Origin: a virus
Length of the DNA stretch: 46,561 nt
Virus record (IMG/VR): IMGVR_UViG_3300020450_000034
Location: 1 to 46,561 of that record
Strand: one strand, 5' to 3'
The notes under the pieces were generated by a model that saw only the letters and a program-made list of their open reading frames with translations, was not told the origin of the DNA and ran no database searches. A program made the position numbers and the translations under genes. Shown here piece by piece: positions 23,815 to 32,738 of the stretch. Every line of letters starts with the position of its first letter. Positions within the stretch are counted from its first letter, which is position 1.

Positions 23815-25417
23815 TTTTAGTTACCACTAATAAGTATAATCCATTCCACCACTTGGTAGAATCTTCTACTGAATTAAGGATCATTCTACTAAACTTAACA
23901 TCAAATTCAGTATTTGTCAAGCCTTGAAGTGCACCACTTACTACGCCTTCCCAATTGGCATCATCAAATACAAGTATACTTGTATCAGCAAAATAATTTT
24001 TATAGTGTTTGACTGCATCAATTACACTTTGTTCATCATGAGGTCCATCGTAGAAAAACAAATCATACTTGTCTTCAAGTTGTACTGCAAACAAGTCTTC
24101 ATCATGCACAGTAATATTGTTGTAGTTTTTTACATTGCTTAAAAATATATCTTTATTGTTGTCTGGTAATTCAAATGCTCCTGATTCAGGCTGTATACTG
24201 TCCTGCCAATTATCCACGCAAGTAGTTGGTACACCCGCATCTAATACACTTACTGCACTACTGCCCATTGCTGTACCTATTTCCAAATAGTTTGTACTAA
24301 TACCAGCAAGACTGTTTAGTAATTTTTTGACTCTTGGGCTTGTTAATCCTTGTATACTATTATCATAATCACTGTTTACATGGTCGACTAATATATCTGC
24401 AACTTTGCTGACTGTAGGATTTATTGTAAGATTGCTTTTGCTTTGATATACTTTGTCACAAAAATTACAATCCCAACAATCAAACTTACAAGTTTTTATA
24501 ATTTTTCGCCATGCATCAATTGGTCTATTTTCTAATGTATTGTCTTGTAAATATTGATTAAAAGTATCAAACAATATTTCTTTTCCTTGGGCAAAGTTTT
24601 CTACTATACGCATTGTTTCATAAAATCTTTGTACATTTTCTCTACCATGCATTTTAAAAACATCTACTACATTAAGCAAATCAATCCAATCTTCTCTCCA
24701 AGGTGGAATGTTTGCTTGCTTCAGAGGTGTAGCAGGATCTTGAACGTCCCATTTTGCACAACTTACTCTACTAATAGGATCATTGAAATATTGCGGATTG
24801 TCTTTTCTATTGTTGTTGTATTCAAAATGTTCTTTCATCATACTACAACCACCGTGACATCCTTCGTTTGCTAGTAAAGCAATTTTTAAATTATACTTGT
24901 CAGCGGCTTTGCGTATACGTTCTAATGTCTCTCTATCACGCATTAGGTCTCTGTGTATGTTTACATAATGAAATCCTTCTTTACCTAAATTTGCAACATC
25001 TTTAGCAGTTTCTGGTTGTCGTAAAATTGTGTTTTTAATTAACAGTTCAGGAAATTGTTTTTGTATTTGTCCTGTTGCAACCCAATGTGTATGAGGAATA
25101 GTAACACTCCTAATTCCTGCATCATATAGAACTTGGAAGTTTGTAATAAAAATATCTAAGTTTTGTTGTGTAACAGGAACCAATGTATTATTAAAAGTTG
25201 CACTCATTCTTATGCCTGTAGCATCTTGCAATTTTAATGCTACGTCTATCAAGTCCATTGGATTTTCAAATACATCACCCATTGCATCCTGTTCAAAAGG
25301 AGGCATTCTACAAGTAAAGTAGATATCATATATGTGTTGTTTGTGTTTCAAACAAAACTCATAAAAGTGATTCAACTGAATATTATTGAGCTTTGGATTT
25401 AATGGTATTGAGAACAT
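23786..25417 (-). CDS. Fusion protein: U32-like Fe-S TIM-barrel domain plus SAM methyltransferase
   Basis: 543 aa. Residues about 1-325 resemble U32-family proteins: a barrel with HYVNIHRDL and the signature LLANEGCHGGCSMMKEHFEY (C187, C191), then C220 and a cluster C310, C314, C317, C320. Bacterial U32 proteins (UbiU/UbiV, RlhA, TrhP) hold a 4Fe-4S cluster on four Cys and support O2-independent hydroxylations. Residues about 335-543 are a class I methyltransferase: LEIGTAMGSS (378-387), FFYDGPHDEQSV (454-465), ILVFDDANW (481-489), the methyltransferase-24-type pattern. One polypeptide would thus combine hydroxylation-type and methylation chemistry. It is coupled to the flanking genes by stop/start overlap. 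The U32 call is from motif spacing and is less sure than the methyltransferase. Confidence 0.7.
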   Translation of the reverse strand: MFSIPLNPKLNNIQLNHFYEFCLKHKQHIYDIYFTCRMPPFEQDAMGDVFENPMDLIDVALKLQDATGIRMSATFNNTLVPVTQQNLDIFITNFQVLYDAGIRSVTIPHTHWVATGQIQKQFPELLIKNTILRQPETAKDVANLGKEGFHYVNIHRDLMRDRETLERIRKAADKYNLKIALLANEGCHGGCSMMKEHFEYNNNRKDNPQYFNDPISRVSCAKWDVQDPATPLKQANIPPWREDWIDLLNVVDVFKMHGRENVQRFYETMRIVENFAQGKEILFDTFNQYLQDNTLENRPIDAWRKIIKTCKFDCWDCNFCDKVYQSKSNLTINPTVSKVADILVDHVNSDYDNSIQGLTSPRVKKLLNSLAGISTNYLEIGTAMGSSAVSVLDAGVPTTCVDNWQDSIQPESGAFELPDNNKDIFLSNVKNYNNITVHDEDLFAVQLEDKYDLFFYDGPHDEQSVIDAVKHYKNYFADTSILVFDDANWEGVVSGALQGLTNTEFDVKFSRMILNSVEDSTKWWNGLYLLVVTKNESTETITS

Positions 25418-26142
25418 TAAAGATTGTAAGTTGGGTCAGGCGATTCGCCAAGTTCTTCAAGCATAGGAAATGGTGCATTTATACCAAAACGTTTATGATA
25501 TACTAGATAGCATTTGGTAATTGTATTTGCTTCTTTAATTTCTTTTTCTACAGTTTGTTTTTTTCCTAATAAATCTGCAACCTGAATGTTATGTGCATCT
25601 ATTGCATCTAATACTTTGTCAGCCATTTCACTTAAAGTGATACCTCTTGCTACAGATAGTGTGTTAAGTAACGGACAACTTGCAGAACCATTGGCTTTGA
25701 ATGCTTGTGCTTCGGCTTTTTGTTGAGCCCAACTATCTCCTTCTAGTTTGTTAGGTGGTAAGTTTAGTTTGTCAAATCTGCTGTCATATACCTTATCAAG
25801 TTTTTTACGCATCACTACTTGCATAAATTTTACTGCGTTTACTTTGTCTTCATCTGTAAGTTCATATTTTACTTTTGTATAATCATCTTCAGTACTTGCA
25901 ACTACTTGAAGTATTTCATTTTGTTGAGTTGCTTTTCTAACACTTACTTTTCCATTCCATCCAGATGCTAACATATATGCTTTTGCTACACTTTCTTCTA
26001 ATACAGTTGCTCCTATATGATGCCAATTTATAATATCAGTGTGTGTATCTGGAATAAGTCCTATGCCAAACTCTTGATATCTACCTATAACTTGTATAGG
26101 ACCTAGAGTTCTTTGATCTTTCATTTCAAATAGTATATACAT
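25417..26142 (-). CDS. DUF4376-like protein, possible tail-fibre assembly factor
   Basis: 241 aa. The region about residues 135-200 (SWAQQKAEAQAFKANG, CPLLNTLSVARGI, LSEMADKVLDAI, DLLGKKQTVEKEI) matches the DUF4376 pattern found at the end of many phage tail-fibre assembly chaperones. The N-terminal 130 residues are not recognised. It lies at the downstream end of the fibre operon, and its stop overlaps the start of the U32-like fusion gene. An AAAGGAC ribosome binding site precedes the ATG. A chaperone role for the fibre or adhesin genes upstream is likely but inferred. Confidence 0.6.
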   Translation of the reverse strand: MYILFEMKDQRTLGPIQVIGRYQEFGIGLIPDTHTDIINWHHIGATVLEESVAKAYMLASGWNGKVSVRKATQQNEILQVVASTEDDYTKVKYELTDEDKVNAVKFMQVVMRKKLDKVYDSRFDKLNLPPNKLEGDSWAQQKAEAQAFKANGSASCPLLNTLSVARGITLSEMADKVLDAIDAHNIQVADLLGKKQTVEKEIKEANTITKCYLVYHKRFGINAPFPMLEELGESPDPTYNL

Positions 26143-26143
26143 T

Positions 26144-26917
26144 TTAGTCCTTTGTCAACCCTAATTGTTTAATCATTTCATGTTGATCAATACCATTTTC
26201 AAGTCTTTTTACACTTTCATCTCTAATATAATTCATTCTGCTTTCATTTGTAATAGCAATATCCGCGGCATGTTGAAGTGCATTGCGTTGATCTTCTTTG
26301 TTTAACATTACAATACTATCCATGTTACCCACACCTACTCTACCGTAAGCAATCATATCCATTGCGGCTTGCTTGCCTAATCTTTGCACCCAATATTCAC
26401 GTTCTAATTCTTCGCTGATTTCAGGATCGTATACAGCATCTATTAGTCTCATTCCATTTGGTAGTTTTCCGTATTCACTTTGATCTATAGCTTCAATCAG
26501 TTGTGCATACATCAAACGTTCTTCTCTAGCATTTGTTAATTGACGTTTGTAATTTTTTCTATTGCGTACTTTGTGTTTGTGTTCTATTTTAATGCGTCTA
26601 AGATCAAATGGATCTTGTTCAGTTTCCATTTTTGCTTCTAGTTCATCAATTTCAACATCGTTCATTTCAATGTCATACTCTTGTTTGATAATAAGTTCTT
26701 CTCTACTGTTAAGTTCTAAAAAGTATTGTTTCACAGCACCATATGGTGAAATATTAGCATGTCCAACAAAATGTTTTGCTTTGAATGCTGGCATACGCCA
26801 ACTTTTGTTCATACCAATTGCTACAAGTTTTCTTTGATTTTCTGACAGTTCGTCATGTACACTGTCTAGATTTTCATGTGTAATAATTGTTACTGCTTTA
26901 GTTTCTTTGAAATCCAT
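26144..26917 (-). CDS. Charged helical protein of unknown function
   Basis: 257 aa from the ATG at 26915-26917, which overlaps the stop of the adhesin-like gene as TAATG and has GGAGAGGAAACTA before it. A TTG 15 nt upstream is in frame but less likely. Residues about 75-160 are a long charged helix with coiled-coil character (EIDELEAKMETEQD, then KHKVRNRKNYKRQL). No known motif is recognised. The phrase KAKHFVGHANISPYGAVKQY near residue 50 is the most distinctive stretch. The context, between a putative adhesin and a DUF4376-like factor, suggests a fibre-related or structural role. Confidence 0.6.
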   Translation of the reverse strand: MDFKETKAVTIITHENLDSVHDELSENQRKLVAIGMNKSWRMPAFKAKHFVGHANISPYGAVKQYFLELNSREELIIKQEYDIEMNDVEIDELEAKMETEQDPFDLRRIKIEHKHKVRNRKNYKRQLTNAREERLMYAQLIEAIDQSEYGKLPNGMRLIDAVYDPEISEELEREYWVQRLGKQAAMDMIAYGRVGVGNMDSIVMLNKEDQRNALQHAADIAITNESRMNYIRDESVKRLENGIDQHEMIKQLGLTKD

Positions 26918-27981
26918 TAGTTTCCTCTCCAATGCATATGTCCGCTACTACTCCCAGGTACTGCGGTTCTTACACTACCTGCTCCTAATTCATAGCCACT
27001 ATTTGTGGCATAATAAAATTTGTGTCCTCTGTTGTTTTGTGCGCCATCATATGTACCAGCCGCATACTGCCAATCCTGCCCCATGTCGAAGTTTTCTTCA
27101 CCGGTGTTAGGCATTGGCTTTGTGCAGTTGCCAGTCACTGTATCTGTTGTATAACTATATATCCTAAAATTATAACCGTTGTTATAGCTTCCTTCGTTAC
27201 CACCATAGCCTTTATCATGCTTACTGCTAATTCCTTTTTGCTGACTGTTTATTCCTGGTTGTCCTGTTGGTACACTAAATGAACCAGCAGTACTGCTTGT
27301 GCTAGTTGGAAAAGAAAGTTTTTGTCTATTGTTTGTTGCATACCACCAAAGACCAGAATTTTCACTGCTATGACTTGCACCACCTTCTTGCATACTATCA
27401 CCACCACTTGCTGAACTTACACTTTGAGAGGATGTATACATACTGTCAGTTGCTAAATTCAATACATCAACATCTGTTGTACCAGTATTTCCTGCAATAA
27501 TCCAAGCCATGTAATGTTCTCTGAATATAGTAGCACTGTCATTTCTACTGTGTCGCATAGTAGGACCAGCGGCGCCTGTTAACTGCCATAAATTATATTT
27601 TACTGTAGATGTAGTATCACCAGGCCATGTTCCGTCTACACCAAACACATATCCTTGTGTCAAACTGCATGCCCCACTTACATAAGCACCTGCGGCTGTA
27701 AGTACATTTCCTCTGTTTACCATAATATCTGTGGCATGACTCATTTCTTCAACGTTTTGCCATGGCACACTGTCTTTATATCCACCAGCAACAAAACCTG
27801 TTGTAATAACATGTCTCAGCAAAAAATCTGTATCTCTGTTTACAACATTCCAACGATTGGCGTCCCACAGTTTCATTTCTTTTGTAGTGGTATCCCAATA
27901 AACTTGACCTGCTACTGGACTACTTGGAGCACTACTAAGTTGCTGTATTTTTATTCCTGCGCCACCTATCTCAGTTGCCAT
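26917..27981 (-). CDS. Putative receptor-binding adhesin / fibre tip protein
   Basis: 354 aa. Residues about 12-48 are the short surface module (LSSAPSSPVAGQVYWDTTT, then MKLWDANRWNVV). The remainder is rich in Gly, Ser, Thr, Asn, Trp and Tyr, with repeated short strands (SLTQGYVFGVDGTWPGDTTS, SENSGLWWYATNNRQ, NSGYELGAGSV), compatible with a beta-propeller or beta-helix surface domain. It starts inside the end of the large S74 fibre gene (11-nt overlap), and the AAGGAG site lies within that gene's last codons. Position at the end of the fibre operon fits a distal adhesin. No fold is certain. Confidence 0.6.
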   Translation of the reverse strand: MATEIGGAGIKIQQLSSAPSSPVAGQVYWDTTTKEMKLWDANRWNVVNRDTDFLLRHVITTGFVAGGYKDSVPWQNVEEMSHATDIMVNRGNVLTAAGAYVSGACSLTQGYVFGVDGTWPGDTTSTVKYNLWQLTGAAGPTMRHSRNDSATIFREHYMAWIIAGNTGTTDVDVLNLATDSMYTSSQSVSSASGGDSMQEGGASHSSENSGLWWYATNNRQKLSFPTSTSSTAGSFSVPTGQPGINSQQKGISSKHDKGYGGNEGSYNNGYNFRIYSYTTDTVTGNCTKPMPNTGEENFDMGQDWQYAAGTYDGAQNNRGHKFYYATNSGYELGAGSVRTAVPGSSSGHMHWRGN

Positions 27982-30900
27982 TTAATTTCTCCTTAAGTTC
28001 ATCAATTTGTTTTTGTTGGTCTTTGATTGCTTCTGTCAACAGTGCTACCATGCTTGCATAGTTAATGCTTTTTATTTTTTCTTCACTGTCATCTGTATGA
28101 ACTACACTGGGTAATACTTCTTCTACTTCCTGTGCAATAAAGCCAACTTGATCATCTACTTGTTCTTTGGTATACAACTTGCCTTGTAGATTACATACAA
28201 TGTCAAGTGCATTTTCTATAGGTCTAATGTTGCTTTTTAATCTTATATCAGAGTTTGCAGTTACAACACCTGTTACATTTAAGTTACCACTGCTATTTAA
28301 CAACATGTGACTGTCAGTTGCTCCACTGATTGCTCCAGCTTTCCAACGAATATTTTGATTAGTAAATGATCCAGATACTTGGAAGCCTAATCCATTAGTA
28401 TCTGCTACTATTCTTGACTCAGCACCACTAAGTCCCATATCAATTAGAGAACCAGCTGATCCTTCCATTGCCATTATTCTATAATTGGAAACACTATTAG
28501 TGCTAGTTTTGCCTATAGCTATATCACCTAAAGCAGTAACAAATAATCCATTATTGCCAGCGCCTAATAGTTGTGTAGTACCATTTTGATTCATTACTAC
28601 GTGATAATAACTTTGTGTTCCTAATCTATATGATGCATCACTATCTAAAACCAAACCTGATCCCATAGTAGTAGTGGTATTAGGTCTATCAATAAAAAAT
28701 CCTGATCTATTTGAATCTGACCTCATCTGTACATTAGCATCAGATCCTCCCCAAACATGTAGTTTGCGACTTGGAACTTTAGTTCCAATACCTACACTTC
28801 CTGGACTACCTCCACCATCTAAGAGTGTAAGTCCAATGCTGTTATTAGTAAAAAGATGTACATCTGAATTATAAGCAGTGCCCAATACACCATCAACATT
28901 GGTTGTGCCTGTAACTATCTCGTTATTACCTTTTGCGTATCCAACAATAACACCAATCATGTCATCTGTATCTGTAAATACTATTGAAGCATTTTCAGTA
29001 GCAGTTTCTTTGATAGTCATTTTATGACCAGCTCTTATACTGGTGTTTGTAGTGGTTGCACCAATTCCAACTCTACCATCAGACAGTACTGTAACTTCAT
29101 CATTACCAGCACCATTATAGTTTAGCCTAAAAGTATTATCAGTATAGGTATACATCATCCAACCATTGGTACTATTACTAGCTTGAGTTTCTATAACGCC
29201 TTTTACTTGTAGTGGCTGGTCCGGTGCAGTTGTGCCAATACCCACATTACCATCGCCTGTTATTGTCATTCTGGTTGTAGATGATCCACTGCTATTTCTT
29301 ACTTGAAAACCCATCTTGTGTTCGTTGTTTGAACCTACTCGTTGTGCATATATAGTAGCACCTGGATTAGCATTAGAACCCAATGATATAGCAGATCCTG
29401 TGTTAACATTTGCGTTAGTATTGAAAAAATGGTGATATACACCTATGTCAGATTCTGGATCAGTATTTGTGCTACTACTATGGACAGCCAACATAGCTTG
29501 AGGATTGTCTGTGCCAATACCAACACGACCTTTGTTGGTACTACCTTTGATACGCATAAGCTCGTCCCAGCCATTATTACCAGATCTATAAGTCCAAAAG
29601 ATATGATCTGCACTATTTGATCCACTACCTGCTCCTGCTTCATCTACAGTGTAATGTATGCCTCCGTCCCAATGAGAATTTCCAGCATCTTGTCCCCAAA
29701 GTGTTATATTAACTCCTGTTGTGGCATTGTTGGCATTATTGGATATTACTAAATTTTGTTGATCACTGTTGGTCTGAATATTAACATAGTCACCTTGAGC
29801 ATATGCACTTGCTGTTGATGCATTTCTAAGTTGAATAGATTTGTATGCAACAATATTTCTCAAATGTAAATCTGCATAATCAAATCCAGTTGCATTTGTG
29901 TTTACAGTGGTACCCGGAACAGTTTGTGTGTCTTTGAATAGTCTATACGCATTATCTGAACTAACATCACTAAACAGTCCTGAATATTTTGTAGTAGCAC
30001 TTTCTACATACTTGCCATAAAATCCAAAGTCTGTTGCATTTCCTGTGTTGGCATTTGTAAGTCCAGTAAAATTACTGTCTGAGATTATGTTACCTGTTTG
30101 TGTTGTGCTTCCTGAAACAATCAAGTCTCCACTAACAGTTAAGTCGTTGCTTACTGTAACATCATTGGGTAAGCCAATTGTAAGTGTGTCAGTTGCACTA
30201 ACAGCAACTTCAATTTCATTTCCTGTTCCAGCTACAGTAAGAGTATCACCTCCACTTATTGTTTGTGTATTAGATCCATCACTTAATGTAAATGCTGTAT
30301 TAATACTTGCTGTACTAGCGGCTGTGATTCTACCTTGTGCGTCAACAGTAATTACTGGTATTGCAGTGCTGGATCCATAACTACCTGCACTCACTGCGGT
30401 ATCGTCTAATTTAAGTGTACCACCAACATTTGTTATTCCTGTTCCACCAGTAATTGCGGCTTGTGCTCTTGCATCAGTATAGTATAAATTTGTGCCTTCA
30501 CTTAGGTCACTTGTAGTAGCCGCGGCTATACGTGCATCTGCCCTAGCATTAGTAAAGTAAAGATTACTTCCTTCTGCTAGATTAGCTGTGGTCTTTGTTG
30601 CTAGTCTAGTGTCAAAACGTGCATCAGTATAATATAAATTACTCGAACCTTCTGATACGCCATCTGTATCGCCTGTAAACACACTTGCGGTGCCTATGTT
30701 AATGTACGTGCTACCGTCATTTGTAAATTGCCACTTGTCTGAGGTTTCATTCCATCTTAAACTAACATTAGTTGATGTTCCACGCTCTACTTCTAAGCCA
30801 GCGTTTTGGCTAGGCGAACCTGTTTCATCACTGTTTAATATAAGTATGTTATCACCAATGTTGACTTCATTACTGTTGATGGTAGTTGTTGTTCCGTTTA

Positions 30901-32707
30901 CTGTTAGGTTTCCAGCAATTACAACTGTACCTGTGTTATCGCCTACCACTGCTGGATCAATAGTAAGTGTTGCTGGACCTTTAATACTTCCTGTTGTGGT
31001 AATATCTCCGTATGTTCTGTTACCACCAATATAAGCGCCTACTCTAGTATCTGTGTAGTACAAGTTTGTAGCTTCGGGTAATGTTGCTGTGGTTCTATGT
31101 CTAGATATCTCCCAAGCACTGCCGTCCCAGACGTAAAATGCATTTATGTCAGTAGCAAAAGCCATGTCACCTGTTTCATTGCCTACCAATGGCAGATATG
31201 TACTGTCGCTGTAAATATTAACTCTAGGTACAATAGCTTGTCCACTTGCATCTACTAGTGTTGCTGTACCTGCAACTTCTCTAATTTTATTTTCAAAGCT
31301 AGGTGTGTTTTCCACATATGTTGCCAAGTCTTGTGGCACAAATTTTGTTGTTGACGCATCATAAACCAAACACATCTGATTTACAAGACTAGGAATAGGT
31401 CTTAGCTCTACTGGTGTCTTGTGTCCTTCTTGTGTATGTTGTGCGTAAATTACATAGTTTCCATTGTTATTTGTTTCAACAGCCAACGACTTAATTGTTA
31501 TAGCACCAATCATTGTGGAATGGTATCCACATTGATAATAAAGTGTATCTGGTGCATTTGCTGGAACTACAAAAGTAAGTGTGCCATTATCAGTCCTACT
31601 ATTGGTTACGCCACTAGTATATTCACCATAGTAACCGCCTGAACTGAAATTTGTACCATTGTCTGTTGTAAGATAAAATGGATGCCCAACAGCATTAACA
31701 TTAAAAGTATATGTTGATCCTCTATACAATGGACCGATGTTAATATTTTCACCTGATGCGGCTCCTGCCCAGCCATATTTTCCAGCACCTGGATTTGTAA
31801 CATTATAACTAACGCCACTTGGTTGTGTAAGTGTAGGTAATGTAATACTGCTAGGCACACTGATGCTTAATCTCTGCACATTCATAGTGTTACCACCATT
31901 TATATCGGGGTGACTCATTGATACTGAGCCTTGATTGGTAACCCAACTTACAAGATTATCTGTACCGGCACCATCAATCCATTTAAAATAAAGTGTATGT
32001 GTTTGAGTCATACTTCCGTATGTTTGAATGCCTGCAAAGTTGTTTACAGTATAAGTACCTTGCAAATACAAAGGCACATTTAATTCATTACTGTTTACAA
32101 TAGTTCTACGTGCATAAGGTAGTGTGCTTTGATTCCATGTCCATAACCAATTTGTATCTTGTCCTGCGGCTGGTGCCGCAACTTGGATTGCTAGTGTTTC
32201 TGGAGCAATTGAAAGATTAACATCAGGAATGTTATCGCTTGTAATTTCTCTTGCACCAAGTTTTATACTTGATCCACTAAGATATAAATCTCTAAATCTT
32301 TTTGTACTACTACCTAAGTCATAGGTAATATCAGTTGTAGGTAATATATGTTGAGCAACTGCACCTAGTTTACTAGTAATTCTTGCATCAGCTCTAGCAT
32401 TAGTGAAGTATAAATTTGTACCTTCTGCTAGGTCACTTGTTGTGTTATTACTTAAATCATCTTCTGTATCTGTGGACGCAATTGTAAGTGTGTTGCTTGC
32501 ATCATCATATGTAAGTGTGATATTTGATCCAGCTTGCAATAGTGCATTAACTCTATCATCAACTCTTTCGTTTGTATAATATTGATTTGAACTACCTTCA
32601 CTGACTACATCAGTATCAATATTAATACTTGTAACTGCGCCTGTTGCTTGATTTATATCTAGTCCGCTAGCAAACGTGCCTAGTTCATGATTTTTACTTA
32701 AAGCCAT
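27971..32707 (-). CDS. Large tail fibre with C-terminal S74 intramolecular chaperone
   Basis: 1578 aa. The N-terminal half holds several LSEGTNLYYTDARA-type repeats and a short surface module (ETGDMAFATD, FYVWDGSAWEI). The second half holds NVGIGTTxP-type repeats, about 15-40 residues apart, that form a trimeric beta-structure. The last 93 residues from S1486 (SDIRLKSNIRPIENALD) are an S74/endosialidase-type chaperone that folds the trimer and cuts itself off before Ser-Asp. It ends in a coiled-coil-like helix. It has its own late promoter and hairpin leader, and the following adhesin gene starts within its last codons. It is the longest gene in the window. Confidence 0.9.
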   Translation of the reverse strand: MALSKNHELGTFASGLDINQATGAVTSINIDTDVVSEGSSNQYYTNERVDDRVNALLQAGSNITLTYDDASNTLTIASTDTEDDLSNNTTSDLAEGTNLYFTNARADARITSKLGAVAQHILPTTDITYDLGSSTKRFRDLYLSGSSIKLGAREITSDNIPDVNLSIAPETLAIQVAAPAAGQDTNWLWTWNQSTLPYARRTIVNSNELNVPLYLQGTYTVNNFAGIQTYGSMTQTHTLYFKWIDGAGTDNLVSWVTNQGSVSMSHPDINGGNTMNVQRLSISVPSSITLPTLTQPSGVSYNVTNPGAGKYGWAGAASGENINIGPLYRGSTYTFNVNAVGHPFYLTTDNGTNFSSGGYYGEYTSGVTNSRTDNGTLTFVVPANAPDTLYYQCGYHSTMIGAITIKSLAVETNNNGNYVIYAQHTQEGHKTPVELRPIPSLVNQMCLVYDASTTKFVPQDLATYVENTPSFENKIREVAGTATLVDASGQAIVPRVNIYSDSTYLPLVGNETGDMAFATDINAFYVWDGSAWEISRHRTTATLPEATNLYYTDTRVGAYIGGNRTYGDITTTGSIKGPATLTIDPAVVGDNTGTVVIAGNLTVNGTTTTINSNEVNIGDNILILNSDETGSPSQNAGLEVERGTSTNVSLRWNETSDKWQFTNDGSTYINIGTASVFTGDTDGVSEGSSNLYYTDARFDTRLATKTTANLAEGSNLYFTNARADARIAAATTSDLSEGTNLYYTDARAQAAITGGTGITNVGGTLKLDDTAVSAGSYGSSTAIPVITVDAQGRITAASTASINTAFTLSDGSNTQTISGGDTLTVAGTGNEIEVAVSATDTLTIGLPNDVTVSNDLTVSGDLIVSGSTTQTGNIISDSNFTGLTNANTGNATDFGFYGKYVESATTKYSGLFSDVSSDNAYRLFKDTQTVPGTTVNTNATGFDYADLHLRNIVAYKSIQLRNASTASAYAQGDYVNIQTNSDQQNLVISNNANNATTGVNITLWGQDAGNSHWDGGIHYTVDEAGAGSGSNSADHIFWTYRSGNNGWDELMRIKGSTNKGRVGIGTDNPQAMLAVHSSSTNTDPESDIGVYHHFFNTNANVNTGSAISLGSNANPGATIYAQRVGSNNEHKMGFQVRNSSGSSTTRMTITGDGNVGIGTTAPDQPLQVKGVIETQASNSTNGWMMYTYTDNTFRLNYNGAGNDEVTVLSDGRVGIGATTTNTSIRAGHKMTIKETATENASIVFTDTDDMIGVIVGYAKGNNEIVTGTTNVDGVLGTAYNSDVHLFTNNSIGLTLLDGGGSPGSVGIGTKVPSRKLHVWGGSDANVQMRSDSNRSGFFIDRPNTTTTMGSGLVLDSDASYRLGTQSYYHVVMNQNGTTQLLGAGNNGLFVTALGDIAIGKTSTNSVSNYRIMAMEGSAGSLIDMGLSGAESRIVADTNGLGFQVSGSFTNQNIRWKAGAISGATDSHMLLNSSGNLNVTGVVTANSDIRLKSNIRPIENALDIVCNLQGKLYTKEQVDDQVGFIAQEVEEVLPSVVHTDDSEEKIKSINYASMVALLTEAIKDQQKQIDELKEKLNGN

Positions 32708-32737
32708 ATGTATACCTTATCTGCTATACATATTTAT
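32705..32737 (-). repeat. Late leader repeat, copy 1 (hairpin over the start codon)
   Basis: A 33-nt unit identical to those at 38444-38476 and 43482-43514. In the mRNA sense ATATGTATA pairs perfectly (9 bp) with TATACATAT around GCAGATAAGG; the loop holds the ribosome binding site AAGG, and the 3' arm holds the first two bases of the ATG. The late box overlaps the 5' arm. Confidence 0.85.
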
Positions 32738-32738
32738 G
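32731..32738 (-). promoter_or_regulatory. T4-type late promoter box (1578-aa fibre)
   Basis: CATAAATA on the minus strand, within the repeated late leader. A start 6 nt past the box removes nearly all of the 5' hairpin arm from the mRNA. Confidence 0.75.

Noticed and set aside
23786-25417. N-terminal domain as a collagenase-type peptidase
   Set aside because: The U32 name is historical; the conserved cysteines point to an Fe-S enzyme and no protease triad is visible.
26131-26158. TTGACA with a TACTAT/TATACT-like box at the start of the 241-aa gene
   Set aside because: The spacing fits only a poor -10 box, and the site lies inside coding sequence with its start within the downstream gene. 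Probably chance.
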